From assembly GCA_009838625.1 (NCBI GenBank), contig VXRG01000027.1, positions 1 to 64,000 on the forward strand: a stretch of DNA of 64,000 nucleotides, given 5' to 3'. This stretch comes from Caldilineaceae bacterium SB0664_bin_27. GTDB taxonomy: Bacteria > Chloroflexota > Anaerolineae > Caldilineales > Caldilineaceae. The notes beneath the pieces are model-generated. The model was given only the letters and a program-made list of their open reading frames with translations, was not told where the DNA came from and made no database searches. Of the stretch, positions 53,740 to 62,287 are shown piece by piece (the first letter of the stretch is position 1; each line of letters begins with the position of its first letter). The translations under genes were made by a program, and so were the position numbers.

Positions 53740-53985
53740 TGCTGTTCTCCGCGCCCCTCCGCGGACAAAAAAGGTGTTCTTCGCGACCCTTCGCGTGACT
53801 TCGCGGATCAATTGCTTCTGTCTATCACAACATTCAAGCGAGAAGAATCGCCTGACGAGCAAATTGATACAACTGTTTTTCCTGCGAAATGCAACAAAAA
53901 CACCCGCAAAAACGACAAACTGTCGCATTTGCCAGACCTTCGCCAGCCCTCACGCAGAGAACGCCCGCCGCCCCATACTGCAGTT
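53740..53985 (+). repeat. R2 block joined to R1 core (palindrome 53913-53925)
   Basis: GACAAAAAAGGTGTTCTTCG, CGTGACTTCGCGGATCAATT, CAAATTGATACAACTGTTTT (R2), then CGACAAACTGTCGCATTTGC (R1). The R1 tail is short and passes directly into the end of the tail as seen at 26740-26680 (GACAATACCGTC), indicating an internal deletion. Confidence 0.75.
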
Positions 53986-54421
53986 CAGACAATACCGTCG
54001 CCATGACGCCTGGACCATAGCGATCTCAGGTTGACATTCGACTCCTCCCGTCGCTATAGTGTGGCAGAAATACCACCGGAACGCGACCGGTCGTGAGAGA
54101 ATGCCGTATAGGCAGCCGGTCGGCGGTTAAGAATGTACGCTGACACCATCGTAGATCCAGGTATGGCAATCCACCGAGGAAGATGAAAGACAAAAACAAC
54201 TATCCCCAGGCTGGAATCTCGAACGCGTGCGCCGCCTCATCCACCACTACGAAACGCAAACTGACGAAGAAGCCATCGCCGAAGACGAAGCCGCTTTCGA
54301 AGATCAAACTCAGGCGTTCATAGAGATTCCCAACGAACTGCTCCCTCCGTCAGAGCGCTCCTCGCGCAACAAGCCGAATAGTCGGCGGTCCCTGTCCACA
54401 GACGCGCCGTAATTCAACTTG
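53965..54421. repeat. Inverted duplication, copy B (copy A at 26266-26740)
   Basis: Reverse-orientation copy of 26266-26740. It shares GAGTCGAATGTCAACCTGAG and GGTGGTATTTCTGCCA (as complement), the acidic antitoxin-like gene and the flank ending AATTCAACTTG. The middle, where copy A has the toxin-like ORF, is rearranged. Confidence 0.8.
54183..54381 (+). pseudogene. Frameshifted copy of the acidic antitoxin-like gene
   Basis: ATG 54183 begins MKDKNNYP, then a run of five C in the parent has become four, shifting the frame. A second single-base loss near 54345 (CTCCCTCCG for CTCCCTTCCG) shifts it again. Sequence identity to 26306-26506 is otherwise high. Stop at TAG 54379-54381. It is not functional. 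Confidence 0.8.
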
Positions 54422-54464
54422 ACGGAGTGAGGCCCAATCTGCCGCTGAACGAAAATAGCGCACT

Positions 54465-54625
54465 CGCGGGAATGGGGTTCCGCCAGAGATACGACCGGCA
54501 GGAACGCCGTCACGCTGGCCAACCCGCCGCGCAGCGACCCGGGGCCCGGCCCATACAACCGGCCGCGCCAGACCCACCCGCAAAAACGACAAATTGTCGC
54601 TTTTGCCGGCGTCAAGACATGTTGG
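54465..54625 (+). repeat. R1 repeat, rearranged (palindrome 54587-54599)
   Basis: Here the segment GCGACCCGGGGCCCGGCCCA, TACAACCGGCCGCGCCAG, normally to the right of the core, lies to its left. The core is CGACAAATTGTCGCTTTTGC. This indicates tandem copies with a deletion between them. Confidence 0.7.
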
Positions 54626-54869
54626 ATTGCGATGCGAGGGAATAAATGGGGCGATCGGGCTTTGTCTTTGGAAAATCAGGCTGCATTAGGGCTCCGGATG
54701 CGCTGACCGCTCACACCACCAGTGCGGTATGGGCTATATGGGGTCCCCTTCCCTACTAGAGAGAAAAGCAGCCCAAAGTTCACCTGTTTGACGCGTCACA
54801 GCGAACCGCGATACTTCGCGCCCCAACCGGCTGGCGGCATAATGCGTAGTCCGTTGTTCACCTCTCTCG

Positions 54870-55195
54870 GCAACCACCCCACACCCTTTTGGGGTATACA
54901 GGGTACTTGGGACAGATCCTCCTGTCAGAGAGAAACGCGGACACTGTTACACGCTCCTCCGGCATCTTGAAATTCACCCCGGCCCCGCAGGGGACAAAGT
55001 TTCGGGTCGCCATGTTAGCCCATTTCCAGCAGCCTGTTCTCCCCATCTTCCTTGCTGTTGTCCCAACCGCGCTAGCCGCGTTTTTTACCGGGGTTGCCCG
55101 CCCCCCTAAGGGGCATGGGCAACCACCCCATACCCTTATGGGGTATATGGGGTAATTGGGGCGGAGCCTTCTACCAGAGAGAAACGCGGACACTG
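54870..55195 (+). repeat. Two direct repeats beside the iterons
   Basis: 54870-54946 and 55118-55195 share GCAACCACCCCA, ACCCTT, GGGGTATA, GGG(A)TA.TTGGG, CAGAGAGAAACGCGGACACT. A weaker third version lies at 54722-54776. Between the copies, 54960-55050 (minus strand) is a decayed duplicate of the 3' end of the neighbouring Rep gene (NFVPCGAGVNFKMP against KLCPPRGWGVNFQTP). The first copy ends in a single iteron-like unit at 54938. Confidence 0.65.
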
Positions 55196-55335
55196 ATACG
55201 CAGATTTCGGACACTGATACGCAGATTTCGGACACTGATACGCAGATTTCGGACACTGATACGCATTTTCCCGCACACTGATACACAGTTTTCGGACACT
55301 GATACGCAATTTCCCGCACACCGATACGCAATTCA
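55187..55335 (+). repeat. Iteron array, candidate replication origin
   Basis: Seven direct repeats of about 21 bp, consensus CGGACACTGATACGCA plus AATTT or GATTT, start at 55187, 55208, 55229, 55250, 55272, 55293 and 55315. The first three are identical; the later ones diverge and include two 22-bp spacings. A unit length of two helical turns beside replication genes is typical of plasmid iterons bound by a Rep protein. The array ends at the stop codon of the putative initiator gene. Confidence 0.75.
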
Positions 55336-57039
55336 CTGGCTCTGTCTCTTCCGCCTGCCTAACTGCTTCACTGCGGCCGGAGTTTGGAAGTTGACACCCC
55401 AGCCGCGGGGAGGGCACAGTTTTATCTGGCCGCCATGATGAGCCGTCTCCAGCAGACCTAGGCGCTCCATTTCCTGAACATACTTCAAACTCCGCGCCTG
55501 GTATTTGTGAACATTCTTTGTTCGTTCGGCGCCAGCCAGCTGCGTAGGGCTGTAGAACAGCCGTAACAGACGGTCGTCAGTGTATGAAGGGAGATACTGG
55601 ACTGCCGGGTTGGGTTCCCTCTCCTGGTCGGGATGCGCGACAGTGCGCGGATCGTTCCAGTTGCCGATCGGATGGCCCCTCCGGTTCACGATCACCTTGC
55701 CCTGGTCGTCCAGCAGTTTACCCTTCTCGTCCCGCCGCCGCGCCGGCCGCGTCGCGTAAGGCCAGGACGTGCCGCGGGTTACCTTGTCCTTGTCCTTCCC
55801 CTTCGTTCTTGCCCCTCTCCACCACTGATGAGAAAGCGTCAGATGTGCGCGGTACATCGGGCCGTGCGACGCGCCCAGCCAGTCGAGCGTCTCTCTGTGA
55901 ACCGCTGCCCCCTGCTTTGCATCCGGAGGCAGATAGACCTGAAAGACGATCTCCCCGTCCATCGGAAAATTGTCCGGCAAAGCAATCCATTGCCCTACGG
56001 TTCCGATAACCCTTCGCAGACCCCCGTACTCGACCGGGACCCCGGCCGTTTCCCAACCGAACATGGCCGCCCGCAGCCTGGGCATGTAGCGTCTGTCAAA
56101 GCGTCGAGGCCACAGATGTGAAGTGACATCCCGCAAAGTCGTTGGCACAAGCACACCGCCGTCAAAGCCGGCGACGCTCTCAAGCACGTCGATCTCAGTG
56201 AGAACGGTTATCAGCAGGCGCAGGCCTAGCGCCCCCTCCCTGTCCGACCCCCGCAAAGCGTCGAAAAGGGACAGGACCGGAAAAACCTCCATCTCGTCAT
56301 AGTCGGGCAGCAGCGCCTCCAAGCCGGGAAGCAATGCCTGGCCCACGCCCACACTGGGATTATCGCTTCCTGAAGGCGCAAACTCTCTAATGTGGAAGTA
56401 ATCCTTCGTGATGACCGCCATCGGCCTGTTGTTTCGAACTGCTCGCGGGGGCCTCTTCAAATAGGCCCGGATCATCGGCGCCAGCGGGTGCGGTGAGCCC
56501 GGCTTAGCCGCCCATTCCACGAGCCGGGAGCAGATGATTCCCTCGAAAACCTCCTGTCCTGACACCTCCGGCGTAATCGCCTTGAAGGCATCTTGAATCG
56601 CAATGTATCGGAAAGCGTTCTCAGAATTCCATTCACCTTCAAACCCCTCTTCAAACCCATCCGTAACGCCTGCGAGATCAGGATTGCGGCCGGCGAATAC
56701 CCGTTTGAACGCCTCCGTCCGTGCATCCTCCAAATCCTCGGCCAGCCAGTCCTCGGCCAGCGTCGAAACTTCCAGCGAAACTTTCTCTGGATCGCGCTGC
56801 TCGGCTATGGCGCAATCACGCACCAGGGTTGCCATCAACTGATCGGCAACCTGGCGGTAACAGCTCCGGCAAAGGGTGACGCGCGGCAGCATTGTGAATT
56901 GGTCCCCGGCTGAAGGATTCTTGGGGAGATCGAAATCAACAAAGCCTGCCGCTTCTTCCGGCGCCAGGCCGGGTTCCTGGCACCTTACGCACGGCAGCGA
57001 GCCGTCATCAAAGAGTGTTCTTTCCAGAAAGTCCGCCAT
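55333..57039 (-). CDS. Putative replication initiator with winged-helix C-terminus
   Basis: About 568 residues. Near the N-terminus are Cys pairs that could bind zinc (CVRCQEPG and LCRSCYRQ). The C-terminal part includes RLLRLFYSPTQLAGAERTKN, YQARSLKYVQEMERLGLLET, a winged-helix-like DNA-binding region. I do not recognise the family. Three things make an initiator the best guess: it overlaps the helicase gene, it lies next to the iterons, and a decayed copy of its 3' end lies in the origin region. The start at 57039 (MADFLERTLF) is chosen over 57060, though both overlap the previous gene. Confidence 0.5.
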   Translation of the reverse strand: MADFLERTLFDDGSLPCVRCQEPGLAPEEAAGFVDFDLPKNPSAGDQFTMLPRVTLCRSCYRQVADQLMATLVRDCAIAEQRDPEKVSLEVSTLAEDWLAEDLEDARTEAFKRVFAGRNPDLAGVTDGFEEGFEGEWNSENAFRYIAIQDAFKAITPEVSGQEVFEGIICSRLVEWAAKPGSPHPLAPMIRAYLKRPPRAVRNNRPMAVITKDYFHIREFAPSGSDNPSVGVGQALLPGLEALLPDYDEMEVFPVLSLFDALRGSDREGALGLRLLITVLTEIDVLESVAGFDGGVLVPTTLRDVTSHLWPRRFDRRYMPRLRAAMFGWETAGVPVEYGGLRRVIGTVGQWIALPDNFPMDGEIVFQVYLPPDAKQGAAVHRETLDWLGASHGPMYRAHLTLSHQWWRGARTKGKDKDKVTRGTSWPYATRPARRRDEKGKLLDDQGKVIVNRRGHPIGNWNDPRTVAHPDQEREPNPAVQYLPSYTDDRLLRLFYSPTQLAGAERTKNVHKYQARSLKYVQEMERLGLLETAHHGGQIKLCPPRGWGVNFQTPAAVKQLGRRKRQSQ

Positions 57040-58327
57040 ATTCCGCTCCTGTATTCCCATTGCTGCTTCCTGTGGCCTGCTTCTGGCGCTGCTTCCCCTG
57101 GCGCCGGCCGGCCTTGTCCGCCGCTTCGGGTGGCGTCTGTTCCTTGCTCGTCCGCCATGCCCAGCCGGTCCCCTTGCTGCGCTTCAGGTACACCGGCTCA
57201 GGTCGTTTCGCATAGCTGGCCTTCTCGCATGACAGCCTGGCCGTGTCGCTGTCCCCCGCGCCGTCGCCGAGTTCCCAGCGGAAACGGGCGTGCATTTCCC
57301 AGCTTCCGGCGCCTCGATATCCGGAACTCGTCGCGCCTTCGCTCTGTGGCTTGGGCGGATGATGGACGAGCAGAACCGCGCAACTGTGGTCCCGTCCCCA
57401 GCTGTCCCAGGCCGCCATAAAGTCCGCCACCCCCGCATTGTCGGAATCATCGCGCCCGTAGGCGTAGCCCAGGCTGTCGAGTATCAGCAGGCGGGCCCCG
57501 ATCTCTTCGCACTTCTCCCGCACGATCTTGCCGGCCTCCAGCAATTGAGGCCGCTGATTGTACAGATCGCCTTCGCCCACCCCCCACACCGGGCCCCGCC
57601 GTGCCATGTCCAGAAAGCGCAGCCCGCGCCCCGTTTTGGGCGTGTGCTGCAATCGCTGGATTAAGGGCAGGCCCTCCGCCTCCCTCTGGGCGTCTGCCTG
57701 CCTGTGCAACGCGGCGTCCCAAATGCATAGCCGCCGCTTGATCTCTTCCGCCTCGTCCTCCCAGCTGGCAAAGACAACGGCGCCCGGCTCGACAGGCAGA
57801 ACTGCCTTATCAGGACTGGAGGCCCGCCCCAGCCATTCCCTCTCCCCGCTTGCCATGGTCGCGGCCAGCTGCAGCAGCATCCACGTCTTGCCCTTGCCGC
57901 CCTTGCCGCTTACCATTCCGATTCGCCCGGCGGGCAGCCAGGCGGGGATCAGCCACTCTCGTGTCGGCGCCTCCAGATCAGCCCAACTGTCTACGATCTC
58001 CACGCTCTCCCGCAGCTCATCCGTCGGCAACAGCTGCGCGATCTGCCTCCACGCCGCCCACCGCGTCTCGAAATCGCCGCTGTGCAGGTCAGCGATCAAA
58101 TCCGCAGGATCGCGTCCCTTCAGCACGACGTCGATCGCGCGGCCCCCCTCGTCGCCAGGATGCAACGCCTTGACCGTGGCCACGTCCGCCGGGTCCGGTC
58201 TCTCCCCGGCGCGCACCGCGGCCACGACCCTTGCCAGTTCCAGCGCGCCCGCCCGCGGCCGTATAGATATAGTCTCGCCGGCGATCCCCTGACCGTTCTG
58301 CGTTCCGTATTCAGCCTGTTTGTCCAT
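57008..58327 (-). CDS. RepA-type AAA ATPase/helicase
   Basis: 439 residues of the RecA-like hexameric RepA/AAA_25 group found on plasmids and in phages. Walker A is GKGGKGKT (141-148), Walker B LLILDSLG (280-287), the sensor region CAVLLVHHPPKPQSEGATSS, then GAGSWEMHARFRWEL. The N-terminal ~110 residues are a separate helical domain. It would unwind the origin after the initiator binds the iterons. Second to third gene in a minus-strand operon with the zinc-finger protein 15 bases upstream. Confidence 0.83.
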   Translation of the reverse strand: MDKQAEYGTQNGQGIAGETISIRPRAGALELARVVAAVRAGERPDPADVATVKALHPGDEGGRAIDVVLKGRDPADLIADLHSGDFETRWAAWRQIAQLLPTDELRESVEIVDSWADLEAPTREWLIPAWLPAGRIGMVSGKGGKGKTWMLLQLAATMASGEREWLGRASSPDKAVLPVEPGAVVFASWEDEAEEIKRRLCIWDAALHRQADAQREAEGLPLIQRLQHTPKTGRGLRFLDMARRGPVWGVGEGDLYNQRPQLLEAGKIVREKCEEIGARLLILDSLGYAYGRDDSDNAGVADFMAAWDSWGRDHSCAVLLVHHPPKPQSEGATSSGYRGAGSWEMHARFRWELGDGAGDSDTARLSCEKASYAKRPEPVYLKRSKGTGWAWRTSKEQTPPEAADKAGRRQGKQRQKQATGSSNGNTGAEYGGLSGKNTL

Positions 58328-58342
58328 CCTCTGCTCTCTCCC

Positions 58343-58699
58343 TCAAAGGTTCCGGTGCCGGATCGTGGCCGGCTGCCAGCTGTTTGATTCGCACGTCGTA
58401 ACCCTGGTCCGCCCCGATTCGACCGTTGCCGCCTGCACGCTGTGGACAATCGCCCTGCTGTCGCAGTCGTCTGTCAAGCAATTGCCGGCCCAGTACCGTC
58501 TGTCGGCGTCAAAGCAAAGCCCGAGTTTGTCGGGGCTGTCCCCACCGTGGCATAGCGCAGTGGTAGTCTGGACAGGCCGGCGCTGCCCAGGTTGCTCCCG
58601 CACCGGATAGCCCTTCGCCCGCAGGGCTGCCGCCGGTTCACCGGGAGTTGCTATCGGTATCTGTGTATGGGGAACTCTATCTTTGTGTGGTATACTCAT
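58343..58699 (-). CDS. CHC2-like zinc-finger protein
   Basis: About 118 residues. The middle has CHGGDSPDKLGLCFD, then WAGNCLTDDCDSRAIV: a Cys-His then Cys..Cys arrangement like the zinc finger of DnaG-type primases, where the finger recognises the template. No catalytic TOPRIM domain follows, so it may be an accessory primase domain. The start at 58699 was chosen because the longer GTG start at 58795 would overlap the upstream RHH gene. Confidence 0.5.
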   Translation of the reverse strand: MSIPHKDRVPHTQIPIATPGEPAAALRAKGYPVREQPGQRRPVQTTTALCHGGDSPDKLGLCFDADRRYWAGNCLTDDCDSRAIVHSVQAATVESGRTRVTTCESNSWQPATIRHRNL

Positions 58700-58775
58700 C
58701 TGCAGGTCTCCAGCATCCCTGAGAGACGTTGCCCCGTTACCGCCGGCCCGCGGTTCGGGGCTTTTTCTTCCCGGC

Positions 58776-58976
58776 TCACCTTGTCCCGCCCTCACGGCGG
58801 ACCCGCTTCTCGAAGCGCTCCGCTTCGGCTAGGGCAAGTTCCCGCAAAAATTCGCTGGCACGGCGGCCTCGTGCTAACGCGGCATCCTCAATGCGTCGCT
58901 TATCTTCCGCTGTAACGTACACCTGAATTGACGAACGTTTACGCAGCGCGGCTCGCCTCTCGTCTCGACTCGGCAT
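58776..58976 (-). CDS. Ribbon-helix-helix DNA-binding protein
   Basis: 66 residues. SSIQVYVTAEDKRRIEDAAL, ARGRRASEFLRELALAEAER is a classical ribbon-helix-helix pattern, as in CopG repressors and MobC relaxosome proteins. First gene of the replication operon, so a copy-number or operon repressor is likely. A GAGAGAGGG ribosome site precedes the ATG. Confidence 0.75.
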   Translation of the reverse strand: MPSRDERRAALRKRSSIQVYVTAEDKRRIEDAALARGRRASEFLRELALAEAERFEKRVRREGGTR

Positions 58977-59249
58977 ATCGCCCTCTCTCTCCTTCTAACA
59001 GCACAGCCTGCCGTATCTCTTCAGAGTACCATGAACCGATAAACTGTACAATCCTGATTTGCAGGTGTAAATAATGTGTAATTGCTTCTGAATTGACTCT
59101 ACGCTGGCCTCTGAACCTGTGTTCAAAGAATAGATTGTGCTGCGGGGCAACGCACCATTCCCAGGTTAGGTTTCGTTGACATTGGGCGAAAGCCGTTCAA
59201 AATGTGAAAATACGGGCGCTAAGCGACCCTGACAGGACAGAGAAAATGC
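58977..59249. other. Intergenic region upstream of the replication operon
   Basis: About 270 bases, AT-rich, probably with the operon promoter. It forms the right boundary of the integrated replicon in this reading. Confidence 0.35.
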
Positions 59250-59330
59250 TCTTGCTGTTCCTTCGTGTCTTTTCGCGCCCCTTCGCGGATCAATCGGTCT
59301 TGTCTCTCGCAGGAATCAAGCCGGACGCGC
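59250..59330 (+). repeat. R2 repeat, overlapping the comEC stop
   Basis: TTCCTTCGTGTCTTTTCGCG, CCCCTTCGCGGATCAATCGG, then AGGAATCAAGCCGG. The block covers the last codons of comEC (IPARDKTD, stop 59290), so its insertion probably altered the C-terminus. Confidence 0.6.
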
Positions 59331-61992
59331 CGCCCCATTCCAACAACTCGGCTCCGTCGCCCTTCTCCGTCGCGACCCACATCAGCCGTCCGTCACTCCA
59401 TATGTGGACGCGCCCCGCCCTGTCATTCCGCAATACCAGGCGCCCGTCAAGTACCTCCAGCACCTCCGGGTCCGGATGACCGTACCGGTTCTCCGCGCCG
59501 ACCTGGATGACCGCCACACTGGGCCCGACCGCCTCGACAAACGCCGGGCTGCTGCTGTGCTCGCTGCCGTGATGCCCGACCTTGAGCACATGCGCGGCGA
59601 CCGGCTGCCCCTCGCGCAACAACTGCGCCTCGCTGGACAGGCCGGCATCGCCCGTCAACAGTACCGAAAAACTGCCGTAAACCAGCTTCAGCACCAGCGA
59701 CCGTTCGTTCTTGTCATTCTCCTCAAGCCCCGTTAAAAACTTCTCCCGCGGCGGCCACAGCGCCCACAGCGCCACCCCGTCGCCAAGATCCAGCCAAGCC
59801 CCCTGCTGCAGTCCCGCAACCGGCACATTCTCCGCCTCCAGGGCCGCCAGCCACAGCTGCGAGTCCTCGTGATCGCGCACATTCTCGCTGATGATCGCCT
59901 GGCCGAGCCCGAAGCGGCTGGGCAAATCCACCTGTCCGCCGATATGGTCCCAGTCAGGGTGCGTTACAATCGCCCGATCGATGTGACGGTCCCAGAACGG
60001 CATAACCGCGCCCAGTTCAGCGAACAGCTGCTGGCCGTCATCCCCGCCGTCTATCAACACCTGGCGGCCGCTGGGCGTCTGGATAAAGATCCCGTCCCCC
60101 TGCCCGACATCCAGGAAGTAAACGTGGAGTTGCCCGTCCGGCTGCGTCAGGGCCAGCCACCACAGCAGGCCGGCCGCCACCGCCAGGAGCCCAACCGTCC
60201 AGGTAGGCGTCGCGCCCGCAAGGACTGTCAACCGCCGGCCGGCCGCGGTCTCTCTCTGTTCCACGGCAGAAAAGCGGGCAGCCCTGTGCCCACTCCGCCC
60301 CAGGCGCTCAAATAACGAAGCGGTAGCGCATTTAACTTGCCCCGCTATCGACTTTCGCCAGTACAACCCCAGAATGGCGGCGTAAGTTAAAGCCATTGCG
60401 CCTCCCCCGTACGCGGCAACCTCCACGCTGCCCCCTTGAATGGTCGCGTGCCATTTCACGATCATCGTCGTCCACCATAGACTGGCGTAGGGTACAAACA
60501 GCAGGTAGTAAGCGACCTGCTCCAGGCCCGACAGCCCCGCGATCAATCCCATGCCGCCAAATATCATGATCCAGGGTTGCGCCGGCGCGATCAGAACGTT
60601 GGTGAACAGGCTGATCAGGCTCAGCCGTCCAAAGTAATGGACGATAAGGGGATAGGTCGTGACGCTGGCCGCGACCGTCATCAAGAGGCTGTCCCGCAGC
60701 AAGTCGCCAAATGACCTGGGCATGAGAAAATCCGCCTGCGAACCGTCCGCCGCGCGCCCCTTTCGCAGCAAGCCTCTCTCCAACCTGCGCCACAATGACG
60801 TGACGCTGTCCGTCAGCGCCGGTCCGATCAGGATCAGTCCGACGGTGGCCGCGCTGCTCAGTTGAAAGCCCACATCCCACAGCATGAGCGGATTCCACAG
60901 CGTCATCGCCCAGCACGCCGCGGCCAGGCTGACCAGTGCTGTGCTCTGCCGCCCCAGCACCGTTGCCACCACAAACAGGCCGCCCATCAACGCCGCCCGC
61001 ATCACCGCGGCGTCTCCCCCCACCAGGACCGTGTACAGGGCAAGGCCGCCCAGCGTCGGCCACAGCGCGCCGCGCTTGCCAAACAACCTGATGCCCAGCG
61101 CCATCAGCGCGCCGGTCACCAGCGCCACGTTGCTGCCGCTGATCACGATCACGTGGCTGGCGCCCGTGAGGTTGAACTTCTCGTACAGCTCGTCCGGAAT
61201 GCCGGCTTCGATGCCCAGCAGCATCCCGTTTGCCAGCGCGGCATACGGCTCCGGCAGCAGGCGGTTCAGAAGCCTCTCCCCGCGACTGCGCAAGCCATAG
61301 ACGAACTGCAGCGGAAACGTCCCCCGCAGCCTGCCCGGCTGCGGTTCGACGCGCACCCGCCGCATCAGGCTGTGAATATCTTTGCGCGCCAGGTAGGCCC
61401 GGTAATCGAAGCCCTCGAAGACCGGCGGCTCCGTCAGCTCGCCTCGCGCCCGCACACCTTCTCCGTAGCGAAAACGGTGTACGCTGTTCGTCTGCAGTCG
61501 CAGGCGCCCGTCGACCCCTATCCTCTCGCCCTCGAGCTCCAGGTACTCCGCCTCGATATCCAGCCGCCGCCAGCCCTCCTTCAGGACCGGGTAGCTCGCC
61601 ACGTACCCGTCTACAGCTGCCGGCCGGCTGCCGCCGTCCCTTCCGTTTCCGATGCCGTTGTAGTAGGCCAAATCGGATGGCCCGAGACAGGGCTGGGGCG
61701 GGTGTGAACCAAGGCGCAGGACGCCGCAAATGCCGGCCAGCAGAATTCCGCCCACAAGCCAGGCTGAGGGCGTCCTGCGCGGCGGCACAAAACCGGCCGC
61801 CGCCGGCCAGACCATGGGCGCCGTCGCCCGGGGAACGTCAACGGCATCCCTCCACAGACAGACCGGAATCAGAGCCAGCGCCGCCATCCAGAAATGGTCG
61901 CCAATACCGCAGCCAAACCAGCCCTGTTGCCAGAGCATCTGTCCGCTGGCTACGCCCGCAAGATAGGCTATCGCAAGGTAGAGCAGTTTCAT
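59290..61992 (-). CDS. comEC: ComEC/Rec2 DNA uptake channel
   Basis: 900 residues. N-terminal hydrophobic helices and an OB-like domain (DGRLRLQTNSVHRFRYGEGV) are followed by the competence channel domain with GASHVIVISGSNVALVTGAL near residue 280. The C-terminal metallo-beta-lactamase domain has THPDWDHIGGQVD near residue 676-688 and LKVGHHGSEHSSSPAFVE, the metal-binding and nuclease motifs. The protein moves single-stranded DNA across the membrane during natural transformation. It is full length and no damage is seen except the R2-encoded tail. Upstream on the same strand is comEA. Confidence 0.95.
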   Translation of the reverse strand: MKLLYLAIAYLAGVASGQMLWQQGWFGCGIGDHFWMAALALIPVCLWRDAVDVPRATAPMVWPAAAGFVPPRRTPSAWLVGGILLAGICGVLRLGSHPPQPCLGPSDLAYYNGIGNGRDGGSRPAAVDGYVASYPVLKEGWRRLDIEAEYLELEGERIGVDGRLRLQTNSVHRFRYGEGVRARGELTEPPVFEGFDYRAYLARKDIHSLMRRVRVEPQPGRLRGTFPLQFVYGLRSRGERLLNRLLPEPYAALANGMLLGIEAGIPDELYEKFNLTGASHVIVISGSNVALVTGALMALGIRLFGKRGALWPTLGGLALYTVLVGGDAAVMRAALMGGLFVVATVLGRQSTALVSLAAACWAMTLWNPLMLWDVGFQLSSAATVGLILIGPALTDSVTSLWRRLERGLLRKGRAADGSQADFLMPRSFGDLLRDSLLMTVAASVTTYPLIVHYFGRLSLISLFTNVLIAPAQPWIMIFGGMGLIAGLSGLEQVAYYLLFVPYASLWWTTMIVKWHATIQGGSVEVAAYGGGAMALTYAAILGLYWRKSIAGQVKCATASLFERLGRSGHRAARFSAVEQRETAAGRRLTVLAGATPTWTVGLLAVAAGLLWWLALTQPDGQLHVYFLDVGQGDGIFIQTPSGRQVLIDGGDDGQQLFAELGAVMPFWDRHIDRAIVTHPDWDHIGGQVDLPSRFGLGQAIISENVRDHEDSQLWLAALEAENVPVAGLQQGAWLDLGDGVALWALWPPREKFLTGLEENDKNERSLVLKLVYGSFSVLLTGDAGLSSEAQLLREGQPVAAHVLKVGHHGSEHSSSPAFVEAVGPSVAVIQVGAENRYGHPDPEVLEVLDGRLVLRNDRAGRVHIWSDGRLMWVATEKGDGAELLEWGGASGLIPARDKTD

Positions 61993-62134
61993 CCAGCTGC
62001 TCGCCGTTCCATTGCCGCGATTGCATTGAGGTGGTAGGAAAAAGGTGCAGGGTTCACGCTTACGCGCACAGCGGGCTGGCCGGAATCTCGATTATCCTGG
62101 TCCTGATCCAAAAAGCGCCAGCGAGGTGATGACG

Positions 62135-62225
62135 GACAAAAAGCTGTTCTTCGCGCCCCTTCGCGTGACTTCGCGGATCAATAGGTTTTGTCTTGGGCAA
62201 CATTCAAGCCGGAAAAATCCCTGTC
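62135..62225 (+). repeat. R2 repeat between comEC and comEA
   Basis: GACAAAAAGCTGTTCTTCGC, GCCCCTTCGCGTGACTTCGC, GGATCAATAGGTTTTGTC, CATTCAAGCCGG. It lies in the 295-base gap between the two competence genes, in the opposite orientation to them. Confidence 0.7.
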
Positions 62226-62287
62226 AGGCCTACTGGCTTTCCTCTTCTGCTGAATTTTGAGCGGCCTTCCCAAAATGTCAACGAACC

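Noticed and set aside
54858-55331. Open frame encoding a CVSVSEI repeat protein
   Set aside because: The 21-bp iteron unit is seven codons long, so any frame through it gives a periodic peptide. There is no ribosome site, and the rest of the frame covers repeats.
55187-55335. Possible CRISPR array
   Set aside because: The 21-bp units are directly adjacent with no spacers, and there are no cas genes. Plasmid iterons explain the array better.
60332-61729. 465-codon minus-strand open frame
   Set aside because: Alternative frame of comEC, Arg/Gly-rich; comEC itself is full length in the other frame.
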